Shown: positions 32,501 through 41,929 of the stretch, piece by piece
Layout: the number at the start of each line of letters is the position of its first letter
How positions within the stretch are numbered: the first letter of the stretch is position 1
NCBI GenBank assembly: GCA_003116995.1
Contig: BDSL01000153.1
Span: forward strand, 1-64,000
Origin: Yamagishiella unicocca
Lineage: Eukaryota > Chlorophyta > Chlorophyceae > Chlamydomonadales > Volvocaceae
Direction: 5' to 3'
Length of the DNA: 64,000 nt
Made by a program: the position numbers and the translations under genes
Notes under the pieces: generated by a model
What the model was told of the DNA's origin: nothing
Seen by the model: the letters and a program-made list of their open reading frames with translations, nothing else
Databases searched by the model: none

Positions 32501-33469
32501 ATGCCGCCGCCGATTTCGCTTGCCGCCGAAGGTCGACATGCGACCTCCGACTTCAGTCTCCTCAACCAAGTTCTCCAGCATGCATCTCAAAACGTCTAGA
32601 TTCTAAACGTTTTCCTTCGTACTTTTCCTTAGCTTTTCCTTGCAACCCTACCGCCCCCCCCCCGCCCCACCCTACCCCGGCCGCACCCTACCGCATGCCA
32701 ACCACGCACCTCTCGTCAGCTTCCGTAGATCCCACAGCTGCATCGCCAGAACTTGCTTCAGAGAGCTGTCCGCCGCCTCACAGTGGCCCGTGAGCCGCCC
32801 CAGCCGGGAACCCAAGAGGGAGCTGCCGCCCGAGCTGTCGTCCTCGCTGCTGCCGCTGGTGCTCCGGTCGGTGGTGTCCATAGCGCTGTCGGTCCGGCAG
32901 CCGTCGGTCTCACGCTCGTCCTGGTGTTCATTCTGACTTGCTAATGCGACTGGGTCCTCGTGACGGGAGGCAGTGGAGGCTTGCTTTCGTGCCTGGATGC
33001 GCACATGGGATTGTAAGGGGGCCGGGGACGTAACAACTTAGCCCAGCGTAAGGAGATCAGGCAGGCCAGGGGCCCGGGGGACGGGGGCTGTGGGAAGGCT
33101 GGCAGCAGCGGGGTGCCTCGGTTAAGGCTTTCTAGGGCCCCGGGTGGGCGGAGGCTGCACAGATGCAGACGCAAAAAACCCTCCACCTCACAGATGTACC
33201 CGCCTGCTTACTCCCATTCCCAGTACCTGCTGCAGCCGCTTGAGGAATTCGCGGGTGCGGGGTCGGGCCTGAAGCGCTGCGTGCGCTTGCGGTGAGAGCT
33301 GGGCAGCTCTATCCCGGTGCCGCCTAAGCTGTTTCGCTAGATCGCCTGTCACGCCGATGAGGGCGCAGTATTGGCCGAATTCATTGGCTGGGCGTCGGGG
33401 CAGGCCACGCAAGGCCGCCATGCGCTGCGCCTGGAGGTCGCCCAAGGGGTGCGGCGCAAAAGCAGACAT
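20540..33469 (-). CDS. Large multi-exon gene of unknown function
   Basis: Starts at the ATG 33469-33467 (CAAAATGTC). Phase-consistent exons: 33469-33227, 32992-32710, 31385-31288, 30851-30733, 30550 (or 30526)-30475, 30350-29334, 28807-28626, 28248-27148, 26921-26739, 25122-25052, 24749-24671, 22181-22149 (33 bases), 21719-21639 and 21144-21090. A 31- or 37-base micro-exon starting at 28412 is needed to reconcile the phases of the exons on either side. A coding-like piece at 20622 to about 20540 may be a later exon; the true end is not resolved. At least 1200 aa. The N-terminus is basic and helical; then come an acidic Ser-rich stretch (exon 2), a 339-codon Gly/Ala-rich exon (30350-29334) and a 367-codon helical exon with motifs such as WVERVRDGLEMSELRAVMRR and IEVAEQVQWVALLELYEQ. 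Later exons are also helical (QYRWPVAAVGAEHL; LRDFMLQRDFGVLACENVE). I see no catalytic motif or known domain and assign no function. Introns 2, 9 and 11 hold antisense retroelement fragments. Confidence 0.6.
20637..20725 (+). repeat. G-rich tract beside an exon of the large gene
   Basis: GGGGGGGAGGGGCGGGGG and similar runs, G4-capable on the plus strand. On the minus strand this is the C-rich tract immediately upstream of the probable acceptor at 20623-20624, so it may simply be an extreme polypyrimidine tract. Confidence 0.7.
21517..21636 (+). repeat. 30-bp minisatellite, four copies
   Basis: ACCGACCCACCGACCCAC plus 12 variable bases (TGGCTGCCTCTC type) starts at 21517, 21547, 21577 and 21607, with a partial fifth at 21637. 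It begins just past the donor site of the exon 21719-21639 of the large minus-strand gene and so lies at the start of the following intron. Confidence 0.92.
22330..22764. repeat. C-rich CCG/CCCGCC low-complexity tract
   Basis: Over 400 bases of CCG, CCCC and CCCGCC repeats inside an intron of the large minus-strand gene, directly upstream of retroelement coding remnants. The Pro-rich plus-strand and Gly-rich minus-strand frames are compositional. A non-repetitive island near 22500-22575 translates as YMRALLLFHNILLTPWQLAY and may belong to the retroelement. Confidence 0.8.
22765..23166 (+). pseudogene. Retroelement coding remnant, reverse transcriptase C-terminal (thumb-like) region, copy 1
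   Basis: The frame reads LYDKRVHPAFAHVRLTRFIP, then NESSKRNIFTSQFHRLRRV, then NFCLEIALVFKALVAQGH, and ends at a stop at 23164-23166. The R-x-x-R-I pattern, the F-x-x-x-x-x-x-L-x-x-x-G block and the position just before a 3' non-coding region resemble the segment after the catalytic palm in Penelope-, DIRS- or LINE-type reverse transcriptases. The YxDD palm motif is not present nearby, so this is a 5'-truncated copy. It lies in intron 11 of the large minus-strand gene, antisense to it. The family is not resolved. A second copy is at 25395-25613. Confidence 0.5.
23300..23880 (+). mobile_element. Retroelement 3' region, copy A
   Basis: Follows the coding remnant in the same orientation. Landmarks shared with the other copies, in order: CCCGCATGCTTCG, GGGCCCTGGCCAGGTGAGTT, TAGTCGTTGCGTTCTTGTCT, CCCCCATGGCGGCGCGGC, GGTCGGTATTCGGGCGGGTC, GTCGCGCGGGGTCCTCG, and an end near CAGTTCTCCATCATGCATCT. 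Related copies are at 24050-24605, 26175-26575 and 31990-32625, all on the plus strand. Confidence 0.8.
24050..24605 (+). mobile_element. Retroelement 3' region, copy B
   Basis: Collinear with copy A from CCCTGCCTGCATGCTTCGCG to CAGTTCTCCAGCATGCAATG, with scattered substitutions and small indels. It lies in the same intron as copy A, only about 170 bases downstream of it, so the two are near-tandem. After its end both copies run into a CATCCACGGGTTT motif that recurs elsewhere in the window. Confidence 0.8.
25395..25613 (+). pseudogene. Retroelement reverse transcriptase thumb-like remnant, copy 2
   Basis: PSKRNILTSQFHSPRRV and NFCLEIALVLKALVAQGH match copy 1 at 22765-23166 closely. An internal deletion then joins the coding part to the sequence that in copy 1 lies about 140 bases past the stop (GCCAGCAGCCCCxGACCTCCC in both). 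Plus strand, in intron 9 of the large minus-strand gene. Not functional. Confidence 0.5.
25955..26021 (+). repeat. 21-bp tandem repeat, about three copies
   Basis: CCCTTCCCACATAGGCAGCC recurs at a 21-base period three times, with a partial fourth. Intronic in the large minus-strand gene. The copies are nearly identical, which suggests recent expansion. Confidence 0.9.
26175..26575 (+). mobile_element. Retroelement 3' region, copy C
   Basis: Matches copy D (31990-32370) over its whole length, including CCGTACTCCGCCGTACAGGA, CGTATATCCGGCCTACTCTT and GGTGGTGCTCCTGACGCCCG, then the landmarks of copies A and B up to CCCCCATGGCGGCGCGGCG, where it is truncated. Plus strand, intron 9 of the large gene. 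Confidence 0.82.
31990..32625 (+). mobile_element. Retroelement 3' region, copy D
   Basis: The longest copy. It starts CTTTCCTAACCGCCGTACTC and ends near CAGTTCTCCAGCATGCATCT-type sequence followed by TTCTAAACG. It is closest to copy C over its first 380 bases and to copies A and B afterwards. Intron 2 of the large minus-strand gene, antisense to it. Confidence 0.82.
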
Positions 33470-34820
33470 TTTGTTGTATTCCCCTTAACGTTTACTGTCG
33501 ACTGCTGCGATTGGATCAAGCTCCGAGCAGTGGTAAGGCCAATTTGGAGACCATTAAGGCAGACTTTCGAGAAATGAAATCATTTTCCTGTCCACATTAT
33601 GTTGCTTCATGATTACATAACGAAAACGGTGTGGAGTTTGGCATATTGGGTCCTTACAACGCCGCGCCGTATTCCACTTGGTTGACCTCAGTCACTTAAA
33701 CTATAGGCCTCTATACATACGCTCTATACGCCCTAATTGTGGCATACAGTCACCGGCATAGCGCCTAAATCTCCTTGGTGTTCAACTATTATGGCACACT
33801 ACAGCTCCTGTCGTAATTGATGCCATGGCTGCCGGCGGTTGTCGCATACCACATTTCATCCAGTAAGTGCCGCCAGCAGCCGCCCGGGAGGCTCGGTAAC
33901 CCTGGCGAGTGTTTCACCTTCGGATGGTCCGCTGTGAGGTGTTTCGTGTGTTTTGTTCGCGACACGTCGCGTCGTTTGTTTCTCTCTCCTGGTACTTGGG
34001 TCTTTCGCTCCCCTCCCCTCCCCCGCCGCGTAAGGCTGCGAAGAACTAGCAGGTCATCATCTGAGGTTTTGCCCTGATAATTAGCAAAACGGTTGGTTGA
34101 CGGTTGGGCCCGACTTACCCACGCCATCCCACGCTGCTCACCGACTGGGATGCACTGCGGCCGCGCTGGCGCAAGGCTCAGGCGTGGAGATAACAACATC
34201 CATGACCATGCACTGGGCGGAAGAGTAGCCACTATCGATTGGACCTGCATTGCAGCACCAACCAAACCCAAAACTCTATGAGCACCAACCATACGCAACA
34301 TATTGACATTTCCTGGCTTCTTGGCAAATGCGACATTGGGCTGCATACCTGGCAGGCGCGTACCTCCGCAGGAAGCCACAGGGCTGGAGAAGGATATCAA
34401 TTTGCCCGCCAGCTCGTCAGCAAGTAATGCAAGTAGCAGTACGGGACAGGCGGCACTCGTCCCATACCGCATATCTTCCTGCGGTGCCGGCGGGTCACTC
34501 GGTCCTCCCCACACCACCAGCGTAATGCGTGAGCCCGCTGTGTTCAGTGATGAGGCCCCGGTGATGTCATGCAGGGGCTCCCCACGTGGCCGGGCTAGAA
34601 AACTGCAACTCGACAGTCTGACCTCGCGCTCTGCTGCGCCGTGACTGGGACCATGGTAGGCTGGCAACACAGCGACCTGCAGGAGCACAGAATCACACAG
34701 TGAAACGCTTGCATGGTGCAGAGACAGCCTGAAAGCCTAGGTATGTGAGTGCAGCTTACCTGACCAAAGCAAATGGCCATTCCCTTTCGAAAGAGCGCGT
34801 GCGGAGATTGAACAGCGGCT
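33470..34820. other. Upstream region of the large gene, one long open frame
   Basis: 33470-33790 is less GC-rich and is the likely promoter side of the large minus-strand gene (start 33469). The rest holds one minus-strand open frame, listed separately. No repeat unit was seen until the satellite begins at 34821. Confidence 0.5.
33789..34688 (-). CDS. Unclassified open frame, 299 codons
   Basis: An uninterrupted minus-strand frame in DNA of only moderate GC content, so its length is notable. It opens on GTG, not ATG, so if real it is an exon or partial. It contains SRITLVVWGGPSDPPAPQED, LLALLADELAGKLISFSSPV and a basic segment (RRGRGGERKTQVPGERNKRR). I do not recognise a family. A chance frame or a fragment of a mobile element remains possible. 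Confidence 0.25.
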   Translation of the reverse strand: MLLQVAVLPAYHGPSHGAAEREVRLSSCSFLARPRGEPLHDITGASSLNTAGSRITLVVWGGPSDPPAPQEDMRYGTSAACPVLLLALLADELAGKLISFSSPVASCGGTRLPGMQPNVAFAKKPGNVNMLRMVGAHRVLGLVGAAMQVQSIVATLPPSAWSWMLLSPRLSLAPARPQCIPVGEQRGMAWVSRAQPSTNRFANYQGKTSDDDLLVLRSLTRRGRGGERKTQVPGERNKRRDVSRTKHTKHLTADHPKVKHSPGLPSLPGGCWRHLLDEMWYATTAGSHGINYDRSCSVP

Positions 34821-36286
34821 GCAGTGACATCCGTTGTCGAACAGCCGTCGAAGCAGCGCCTCAGCCGCGGTGCCGCGGCGCCGCCGCACGGTAATCCACG
34901 TATGTCGTCCTACGGAAGGCAGGTGGCAGCGGGGGCAAGGGGCGAAAACACGACTTGGCAGCCGTAGTAATCAAGGAAACGAAATGCGGTGAGGCGATCG
35001 CCCAGTTTGCATGCCTAAAACAAGACCTGCTGGCAACACGGCAGCGGTTCTGTTTTCGAACAGCCGTCCAAGCAGCGCCTCAGCCGCGGTGCCGCGGCGC
35101 CGCCGCACGGTAATCCACATATGTCGTCCTACGGAAGGCAGGTGGCAGCGGAGGCAAGGGGCGAAAACACGACTTGGCACCCGTAGTACTGTAAGGAAAC
35201 GAAATGCGGTGAGGCGATCGCCCAGTTTGCATGCCTAAAACAAGACCTGCTGGCAACACGGCAGCGGTTCTGTTTTCGAACAGCCGTCCAAGCAGCGCCT
35301 CAGCCGCGGTGCCGCGGCGCCGCCGCATGGTAATCCACGTATGTCGTCCTACGGAAGGCAGGTGGCAGCGGAGGCAAGGGGCGAAAACACGACTTGGCAG
35401 CCGTAGTAATCAAGGAAACGAAATGCGGTGAGGCGATCGCCCAGTTTGCATGCCTAAAACAAGACCTGCTGGCAACACGGCAGTGACATCCGTTGTCGAA
35501 CAGCCGTCCAAGCAGCGCCTCAGCCGCGGTGCCGCGGCGCCGCCGCATGGTAATCCACGTATGTCGTCCTACGGAAGGCAGGTGGCAGCGGAGGCAAGGG
35601 GCGAAAACACGACTTGGCAGCCGTAGTAATCAAGGAAACGAAATGCGGTGAGGCGATCGCCCAGTTTGCATGCCTAAAACAAGACCTGCTGGCAACACGG
35701 CAGCGGTTCTGTTTTCGGACAGCCGTCCAAGCAGCGCCTCAGCCGCGGTGCCGCGGCGCCGCCGCACGGTAATCCACGTATGTCGTCCTACGGAAGGCAG
35801 GTGGCAGCGGGGGCAAGGGGCGAAAACACGACTTGGCAGCCGTAGTAATCAAGGAAACGAAATGCGGTGAGGCGATCGCCCAGTTTGCATGCCTAAAACA
35901 AGACCTGCTGGCAACACGGCAGCGGTTCTGTTTTCGAACAGCCGTCCAAGCAGCGCCTCAGCCGCGGTGCCGCGGCGCCGCCGCACGGTAATCCACATAT
36001 GTCGTCCTACGGAAGGCAGGTGGCAGCGGAGGCAAGGGGCGAAAACACGACTTGGCACCCGTAGTAATCAAGGAAACGAAATGCGGTGAGGCGATCGCCC
36101 AGTTTGCATGCCAAAAACAAGACCTGCTGGCAACACGGCAGCGGTTCTGTTTTCGAACAGCCGTCCAAGCAGCGCCTCAGCCGCGGTGCCGCGGCGCCGC
36201 CGCACGGTAATCCACATATGTCGTCCTATGGAAGGCAGGTGGCAGCGGGGGCAAGGGGCGAAAACACGACTTGGCACCCGTAGTAC
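34821..36286. repeat. 219-bp satellite, seven tandem copies
   Basis: GCCGTCCAAGCAGCGCCTCA (first copy GCCGTCGAAG) starts at 34844, 35063, 35283, 35503, 35722, 35941 and 36160, a period of 219-220. Every unit contains the self-complementary GGCGATCGCC (six copies; the last unit is cut short) and the hairpin GCCGCGG-TG-CCGCGGC. Units 1 and 4 share GTGACATCCGTTGTCG where the others have GCGGTTCTGTTTTCG. Other variants (CACGG/CATGG, ACGTATG/ACATATG, GGGGGC/GGAGGC) sort the units into types. A 65-69 codon frame repeats in each unit but looks incidental. Confidence 0.95.
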
Positions 36287-37214
36287 GCAAAGTGCATGAA
36301 GCCGGTTGTTGTCATGGTCGTTGGTTGTGACTTTGGAAATGGCGCCGGCCCGTTTCTTCAGCGGCATCCTGGGTGTTTAGCAACGGCATTAACCTGCGGG
36401 TCCAGAGAACGGGAGCTGTACTGTCAGAACCTTTCCCAAGGCACGAAGCATGGCTGGATGGCATAATGAGAAACCTCAAAGAAGGCCCCCAATAGTCCTG
36501 CAATGCAGTCTTACCCAGATATCGAATCCTGGGATGGTTGCGCTGTTGATTGCGGCAAACGAGTGCAGAACACGCCGCCAATGGACGTTCGCCATCAGGG
36601 CTCGTCGGATACAGCTGCAACTATGAGGATTGCAGCTGCAAGTACATGCGCTTTAGGAGCAGCCACAAAGATGTTCCTGCAACATTGTGCTGAAATGCGT
36701 ACCCCAATCCTGAGATACCGGTGGCTGTCCTTCGAACAAATGTAGCCAGAACAGAGCTCACATTCACCGCTCTGAAGCAAGGTAATGTGGATGACGCGGT
36801 TGAAAGGAAATCCTGGCATCATTGGATGCGTAATAGGCCAGATGGATTGCTAAAGGCGGACGTGCACCGTTTCGCCTTCGTAAGGGTCGACTCCAAATTG
36901 GTTGCTGGCTATCATTACTATTAATGCACAGGAAGCATGTGGTTCACAATCCAGTATGGACGCGGCAGAATGCAACAGCTACAAGGAGCTGGAGCTGGGC
37001 AGTCCGCCCGCAGTACGATAACTGTCACTACTGCTTGCACTGCACTGGAAGGTCACTACGGGTCACTCGCCTGGACCTGGTCGTCATGAGCGCACCAGGG
37101 TATGCAAAGCTTCTGAGCACTATATGAGTTTGTGACCGAACAACGAGAGAAGCTATCGCCAGGCGGAGGCTTTCCGCGCGACTAATTTCACGAATGAAAG
37201 TATTGACGGCCAAT
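36287..37214. other. No recognisable feature
   Basis: Moderate-GC sequence between the satellite and the dispersed repeat. Open frames are under 105 codons on both strands, without splice-linked continuation or motifs I recognise. Confidence 0.5.
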
Positions 37215-37725
37215 TTGCTGCATAACAGCCAATTAACAATTCCCCAGCACAAGGTGCATTATGGCAGGTAGTGCATCCTGTACCGGTAGCGCAAGGAAAA
37301 GTTCGCTGCGCTCCTGCGCTTGCATGTGCTGAACATTAACAAAGCACATAAGCACATTGAAGTGCAAATATTTGTTGGTTCACACTTGTTTATCCGTCGG
37401 TTAGAGCCCTTTGAGGTGTACCCTTCCTGACAGCCAGAGGCTCCCGGTAACAGTTTAAATTTTGCGCGACAGATAGATACATTTCGAGTGCTCTCTCAGC
37501 CCCTTATTAACTGGTATCATCAGGATTGAGCAGCTTTATCTGGGTGGAGGCTTGCCGGTAGAGCGGCAAAGTCAATCTTCAACCAGGTCCCTTCGTCCTC
37601 AAGTTTCTGCATGGTTTGGGTGCGAGGCCGCCTGATGGGCTGCACGGCGACGACCTAGTCGCGCACGATGCTACCATGAAGTGAACGGCCGGTAGCAGTT
37701 TGAGAACGATTTAGTGCACGGGTTG
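37215..37725 (+). repeat. Dispersed repeat, left copy (inverted relative to 51855-52790)
   Basis: Its reverse complement matches 51855-52790. Shared landmarks read on this strand: CCCCAGCACAAGGTGCAT, CCTGTACCGGTAGCGCAAG, TTTAAATTTTGCGCGACAGA, TATCATCAGGATTGAGCAGC, TTGCCGGTAGAGCGGCAAAG, GGTGCGAGGCCGCCTGA, TGAACGGCC. The alignment looks roughly 80-90% identical with small indels. The other copy carries an extra block of about 460 bases between GCGGCAAAGTCAATCT and GTCCTCAAG. Probably two copies of a transposable element in opposite orientation. Confidence 0.85.
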
Positions 37726-39269
37726 ACGCACGGTGGGTGGGTCGCGACCCACGGGCCTGTCCAACCGGCCCAAACGGTGTTCATACCTGTCGCTACCTCA
37801 ACTGGATAGGAAGCCCCTTGTCGTTGGCAAGCGACTTGGGTGGATCATGCCCGCGTACCCAAGCTGTCCTGCCCCGGAGCCTGCATGAGGAGCTGGTACT
37901 GTTTCGTGTGGGCTGTTGGGAGTTGGAGGTTAACCGGCCTACGGGCGTGCTGAGCGTATTGCCGATTTTGCGCGCGCAGCGCTGTCGAGGTTTTTAAAGG
38001 AGTGGCCTATGGGAGCTTGCGAGCGAAGTTCGAGGACGCGACAACATTCCAGGGCACATCGCCACACAATGAAGGAGACGAGAGAGACAGGAATCCAGCC
38101 GCACCGCATGAATGCCAAACCGTTAAGTCAACAGTCTAGAGTAACAAACAGCAGCAGCCAGCACCGCAGGGGAAACTGCGTTGTATGACTCCCCTATCAG
38201 CAATCGACCACCAACACGCCGAGCCCAGCAGACCCGCAACCGGAGAACCAGTGGAGCGCCGCCACGATGCAACCAGAACAACTGCCCACCCCTAATCCCA
38301 GAAAGCACAAGCCCCGAGCAGGACACGTCCACCAGGGGACAAGGAGAAGGGGGAAAACTTTCACCACACAGCAGGTGCCGATTACGACCCCACACTCATG
38401 TCGCCCGCCCCCTCACGCACGAGGCGATCAGAAACTACCCACGACAAGGGGTGCGGAGGCTCCACAGCGACCAAACCCTTCCGGGGAAGCCCCAACGCTG
38501 CAAAGCCCCGAACCCCACCACCACCCAACGGTGGACGGCACAATCCTGGAGATCAAGACGGCACGAACGACAAGAGGCGCGCGCCCCCGCTTGCTGTCCT
38601 CCTGCCGGCCCCTCTCGCTGCCATGTTTGCGCTGACGTCATCAGCACCGTCTGCGCCAGCCTCGCCGCTGCGCTACTCCCCCTTCAGCTCCTCACGCTCG
38701 CCTTCCCTGGCAGGCCCAGCGAGCGCGGCGTCGGCCTCCTCAGCGCCGCTGCATTGGTGGTGGTGCTGCTGCAGCTCATCCAGCGCAGCAATCGTCCCGT
38801 TCCTGAGCGGCCCGTCCCCGCCTTGTACTCCTTCTGGGTCCCGCTCAGCCTGCTCCGTCCGTGCTGACGCCGCCACCGCTGCCGGCGACTTCGCCGGCAG
38901 AGGCCTGGCCCTGGCGCCGGGTCCTAATGCAGGTTCGAGTGCCGGCTCCAGGGAGGGCGATCCCGGCCCGGGCAGGCCCGTGTACAAGTGGCCGGCACCG
39001 CCTCACGCAGCGCCCCCTGGCCGTGCTCCTTGTCGTACCTGCAGCGGCGGTAGGAGTGGGCACCGGGGCAAAGAAGGGCAGCTCAAGTAGAGCGGCCGGC
39101 AGCAGAACCCGAAAGGCTTCGGAGGAGAAGGCGGTCACGAAGGGTGGTCTGGACGGCTGGGAAGAGCCTTCGCCAGGTGGAGCACGGGTCTAGCAACTGG
39201 CACATGCAGGAAAGCGCCCCCGCCCCCCACGGGTCTCCCTCGAGCCCCCCACCCCACCCGCTGCAGCCC
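37726..39269. other. No resolved gene; coding-like segments on the minus strand
   Basis: 38160-38600 is A/C-rich and holds no convincing exon. Minus-strand segments at about 38987-38673 (acidic, ERDPEGVQGGDGPL) and about 39160-39045 (TAFSSEAFRVLLPAALLELP, with a GTACGA donor) look coding by composition and may be exons of the gene ending near 39841, but I could not link them by phase. Confidence 0.4.
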
Positions 39270-39840
39270 TCACTCGCGTGTGGCCAGCCCGGCCGCCGCC
39301 TCTGTCATGGCGTCCGCGATGTACCTGGGCAGCGGCTCCGTGGTGTGGCCGATGCCCGGGGAGATGGTATGGCGGGTGGGCGTGGGGTCGCGGGAGCGAC
39401 TGCTGTGACACCAGACTCCTCAACGTGGGAACAACGCAACGCGCCTCGTCCAGCCCCACCAGGGCGAGGGGCGAGGCTGCGTCATCAGTAGCGAGCCGTG
39501 GAAGCGCAGGGTGCCGAGCACAAACACCACCTGGTGGACAGGCAGGCAGCAGGGGGGTGGGAGTTGGCAAGGGGTCCGGTGGAGGAGAGGGGCGTGAGGC
39601 GGTGGTCAGTGGGGTGGCTTGCGCCGCCTTGGCAGCAGCGGCGGCTAGGATCTTTTCGGAGGGCCGCCCAAGGAATGCAGCCAGGAACAACGTTCCGTGC
39701 CGACACTCCTCCTCAGCTGAACGTGCGGCGCATCCACGAGGCGCCGCCATGTGGCCCCGGCATCAGCACGCTGCTCCTCCCGTCACGCCACCGCCTCCAA
39801 CCCACCCACCGCACACCCGCACCCACCTGCCCGAGGTTAC

Positions 39841-41158
39841 CAAAATCGATCGAGTACGTAGCGCCCGCCAGGCGTGGGGTGGCACGCGTAGATCTTCTTA
39901 GTCTTGTTGACAAACATCACGCCCGCGTCAGGGCCGGACGCCTCGGGCGGCCATTCGCTGGCCCTCATCTCGATATCATTCACGATCTTCAGCGCCGGTA
40001 TGAGAGGATCGCCAATCAGCTGCCTCAGCTGCAACCCCGTGGAGATGCGGATGCCTTGGACACCGGCGGACGACACACAGGCGCCGGGCGGCTGAACGAC
40101 CACCGTCACATCGGTCAGGTCCCAGGCGCTCGCGGCGGCGACGGCAAGCGGCACCCCGGGTGAGGGAGCCCACACGGCGTCCCCCGTGAGCCGCCAGCGG
40201 GAAATAGAGACGTGGGTGGCGTTGGTGGCGGTGTAAGCGGGATGTGCGGCGGCGTTAGCGTTGCTGAAAGCAGCCATGTACGCCTGGAGGTCACTGCCGT
40301 CCGGAGAGATGATGGTGCTGGTGGGGATCCGGCAGGTGCCCTGCAGTGTCACGTACACTAGCCCCAGGAGGGGGCCAAGGCCGCGCGGCCAGACGAGCTG
40401 GTTGAGCAGCGGCGTGTTGGCGAAGGTCAGGTTCCGTACTGCCAGTGCGCCGCCCGCGCCGATCTTGACGGAGAAGCGCGTCCAGTTGTAGTTAGTTGGT
40501 ATCAATAATGGTGCCGCTGCAGCCGTACAGCTCGACGACCCGGTCACCCGTGATGTTCACGGGGTTCAGGAAGGTGAAGTCCACCGGGCTCAGCAGTACG
40601 TCCTGGGGCAGGGGAAGGCGACACAGTTGTGCTCCAGCGATTCACGGGTGGCCTCCAGGCGGTCACTGTGTGCCGTATGTGGCCTGCTGGCTGCTGGGGT
40701 GACGTGGCCTTAATGCCTCCAGCCACAAAAGCAGGAAGTCCGCAATATCAGCCTACGAATCCCAAAGGCCCTCCTTGAGACTGGACGCGGTCGGATTGCC
40801 CGTACGCCCGAGGTAGCCCGGATGGCGCCAGGCGTATGGTCCTCCAGTCTTCTTGCGCCCCCCTCCAGCCCTCACGCACCACCCACGTACTTCCACACCC
40901 GCGCATTCGCAACCCGGCGGCAAGTCCGCCAGCCCTGACCCCGGGGGGGACCCTAAGCCGCCGGGCAGTGCACACCTGCTGCACAAACACCGACGTCACG
41001 TCCGTCCTGCCCAGGGCTGCGCGCATGGTGGGCGAGTCGTACACCGGGACAGCTCCGGTGTAGCAATCGACCGCCTGCGGCCTGGAGTCGCTGGGCAGCA
41101 ACAGCACGTTGGAAAAGATGACGCCGGGAGAGCTGTACGACAGCAACCGCTGCGGGGC
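39841..41158 (-). pseudogene. Ectodomain-like gene with a frame-breaking 4-bp duplication
   Basis: Exon 41158-40976 (APQRLLSYSSPGVIFSNVLL to TDVTSVFVQQ) and exon 40602-39841 join in phase with a C-rich acceptor. The second exon reads SPVDFTFLNPVNITGDRVVE, then stops in IIDTN followed by a stop codon. The same protein resumes in another frame with NWTRFSVKIGAGGALAVRNL. The cause is a direct AACT duplication (plus strand AGTTAGTT, 40490-40497); with a single copy the two parts would be one frame of 758 bases, ending in phase 2. The layout recalls the secreted beta-helix-like ectodomains of Chlamydomonas/Volvox kinase-like families (inference). No TM or kinase domain was found. A coding-like exon with a TGA at 39272-39270 may belong to it. 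A sequencing error or a null allele are alternatives. Confidence 0.55.
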
Positions 41159-41929
41159 CTGCGGGGAAAAGGTATGGTTGAAGGAACGAGACGAGAGGGG
41201 CCGTGAAGAGGCGCGGGATGATAGCGTGAACGCGTAGGAGGGAACCGTAATACAGTAACAGGAGCGGACACCGGGAACGAGAGGGGAGGCGCTTCGCGGG
41301 CAACATGGTACGGCGGACGGCTTAGTACCGAAGTATGTCGTGAAGTGTACGACAATGTGGAGCAGAGGCACGGGTCGTACCTTTGCGTCGGGTTGCTTCT
41401 CCTGGTGGGCCTTACGGCGGCGAGCGATCTGCGGACGAGCGGGGGCACGTACGGCAGTTGGAGCAGCTCGGAAGTGCAGGGGTAGGGGATGAGTGGGATC
41501 CGGGTGCAGGCCACGGAGAGACGCAGCGCGCTTGCATCGTGCAGCGGTGCAGCGCGTTCGGCTAGCGGGATGGGGGACGTTGCGGTCGTGCGATGTGCGT
41601 GTATTTGGTGCACCACGCCCTGTGGAGTCCCCGGAGGGCCCCGCGACCCTTCAGTCCAGCCGCAACGATGTCCGGGCTGTTTACTTCGCAACCGACTGCG
41701 AATGCGGGGCCAGCACCCGCTGCCTGGAGCCAACCCTACCTCCTCCCCCCTTGCCAACTCATACCCCGCCGCCGTCCTGCCGGGGTGGGACCAGCCCCAC
41801 CCAGCGCTCCCGCCCCGCAACCCTGCCAAGCGCCGTGCACACCACATGGCCTGCCCTGCGGGCTTGTCGCGCACCTCGAGAAACAGGCAACTCGCGTGCA
41901 GCTTGCTGAAGTCCCAGCTTCGGCTTACG
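41159..41929. other. Possible 5' exons of the ectodomain-like gene
   Basis: On the minus strand, a frame from about 41560 to 41397 (CTSELLQLPYVPPLVRRSLA, GTACGA donor) looks coding and might be an upstream exon of the gene at 39841-41158, but its phase does not fit directly. 41600-41900 is a C-rich segment with short frames on both strands. The copia-related block begins near 41930. Confidence 0.35.

Noticed and set aside
34821..36286. CRISPR-like appearance of regular repeats
   Set aside because: Units are 219 bp, adjacent without unique spacers, and the sequence is eukaryotic. This is a tandem satellite.
35011..36299. Repeated 65-69 codon frames in each 219-bp unit (MPKTRPAGNTAAVLF type)
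   Set aside because: They recur only because the DNA is a satellite. The frame end depends on unit variants, and the opposite strand is equally open.
37737..37997. Plus-strand frame of 86 codons (MGRDPRACPTGPNGVHTCRY)
   Set aside because: Starts at the edge of the dispersed repeat, with no splice signals, motif or second copy to support it.
39270..39372. Minus-strand SPGIGHTTEPLPRYIADA then AAAGLATRE, resembling the PGIGLG-x-I-x-D-x-M-x-x-AAxxLA region of malic enzyme
   Set aside because: No other malic enzyme motif lies around it on that strand, and the neighbouring exons belong to the ectodomain-like gene. The resemblance is short and may be chance.
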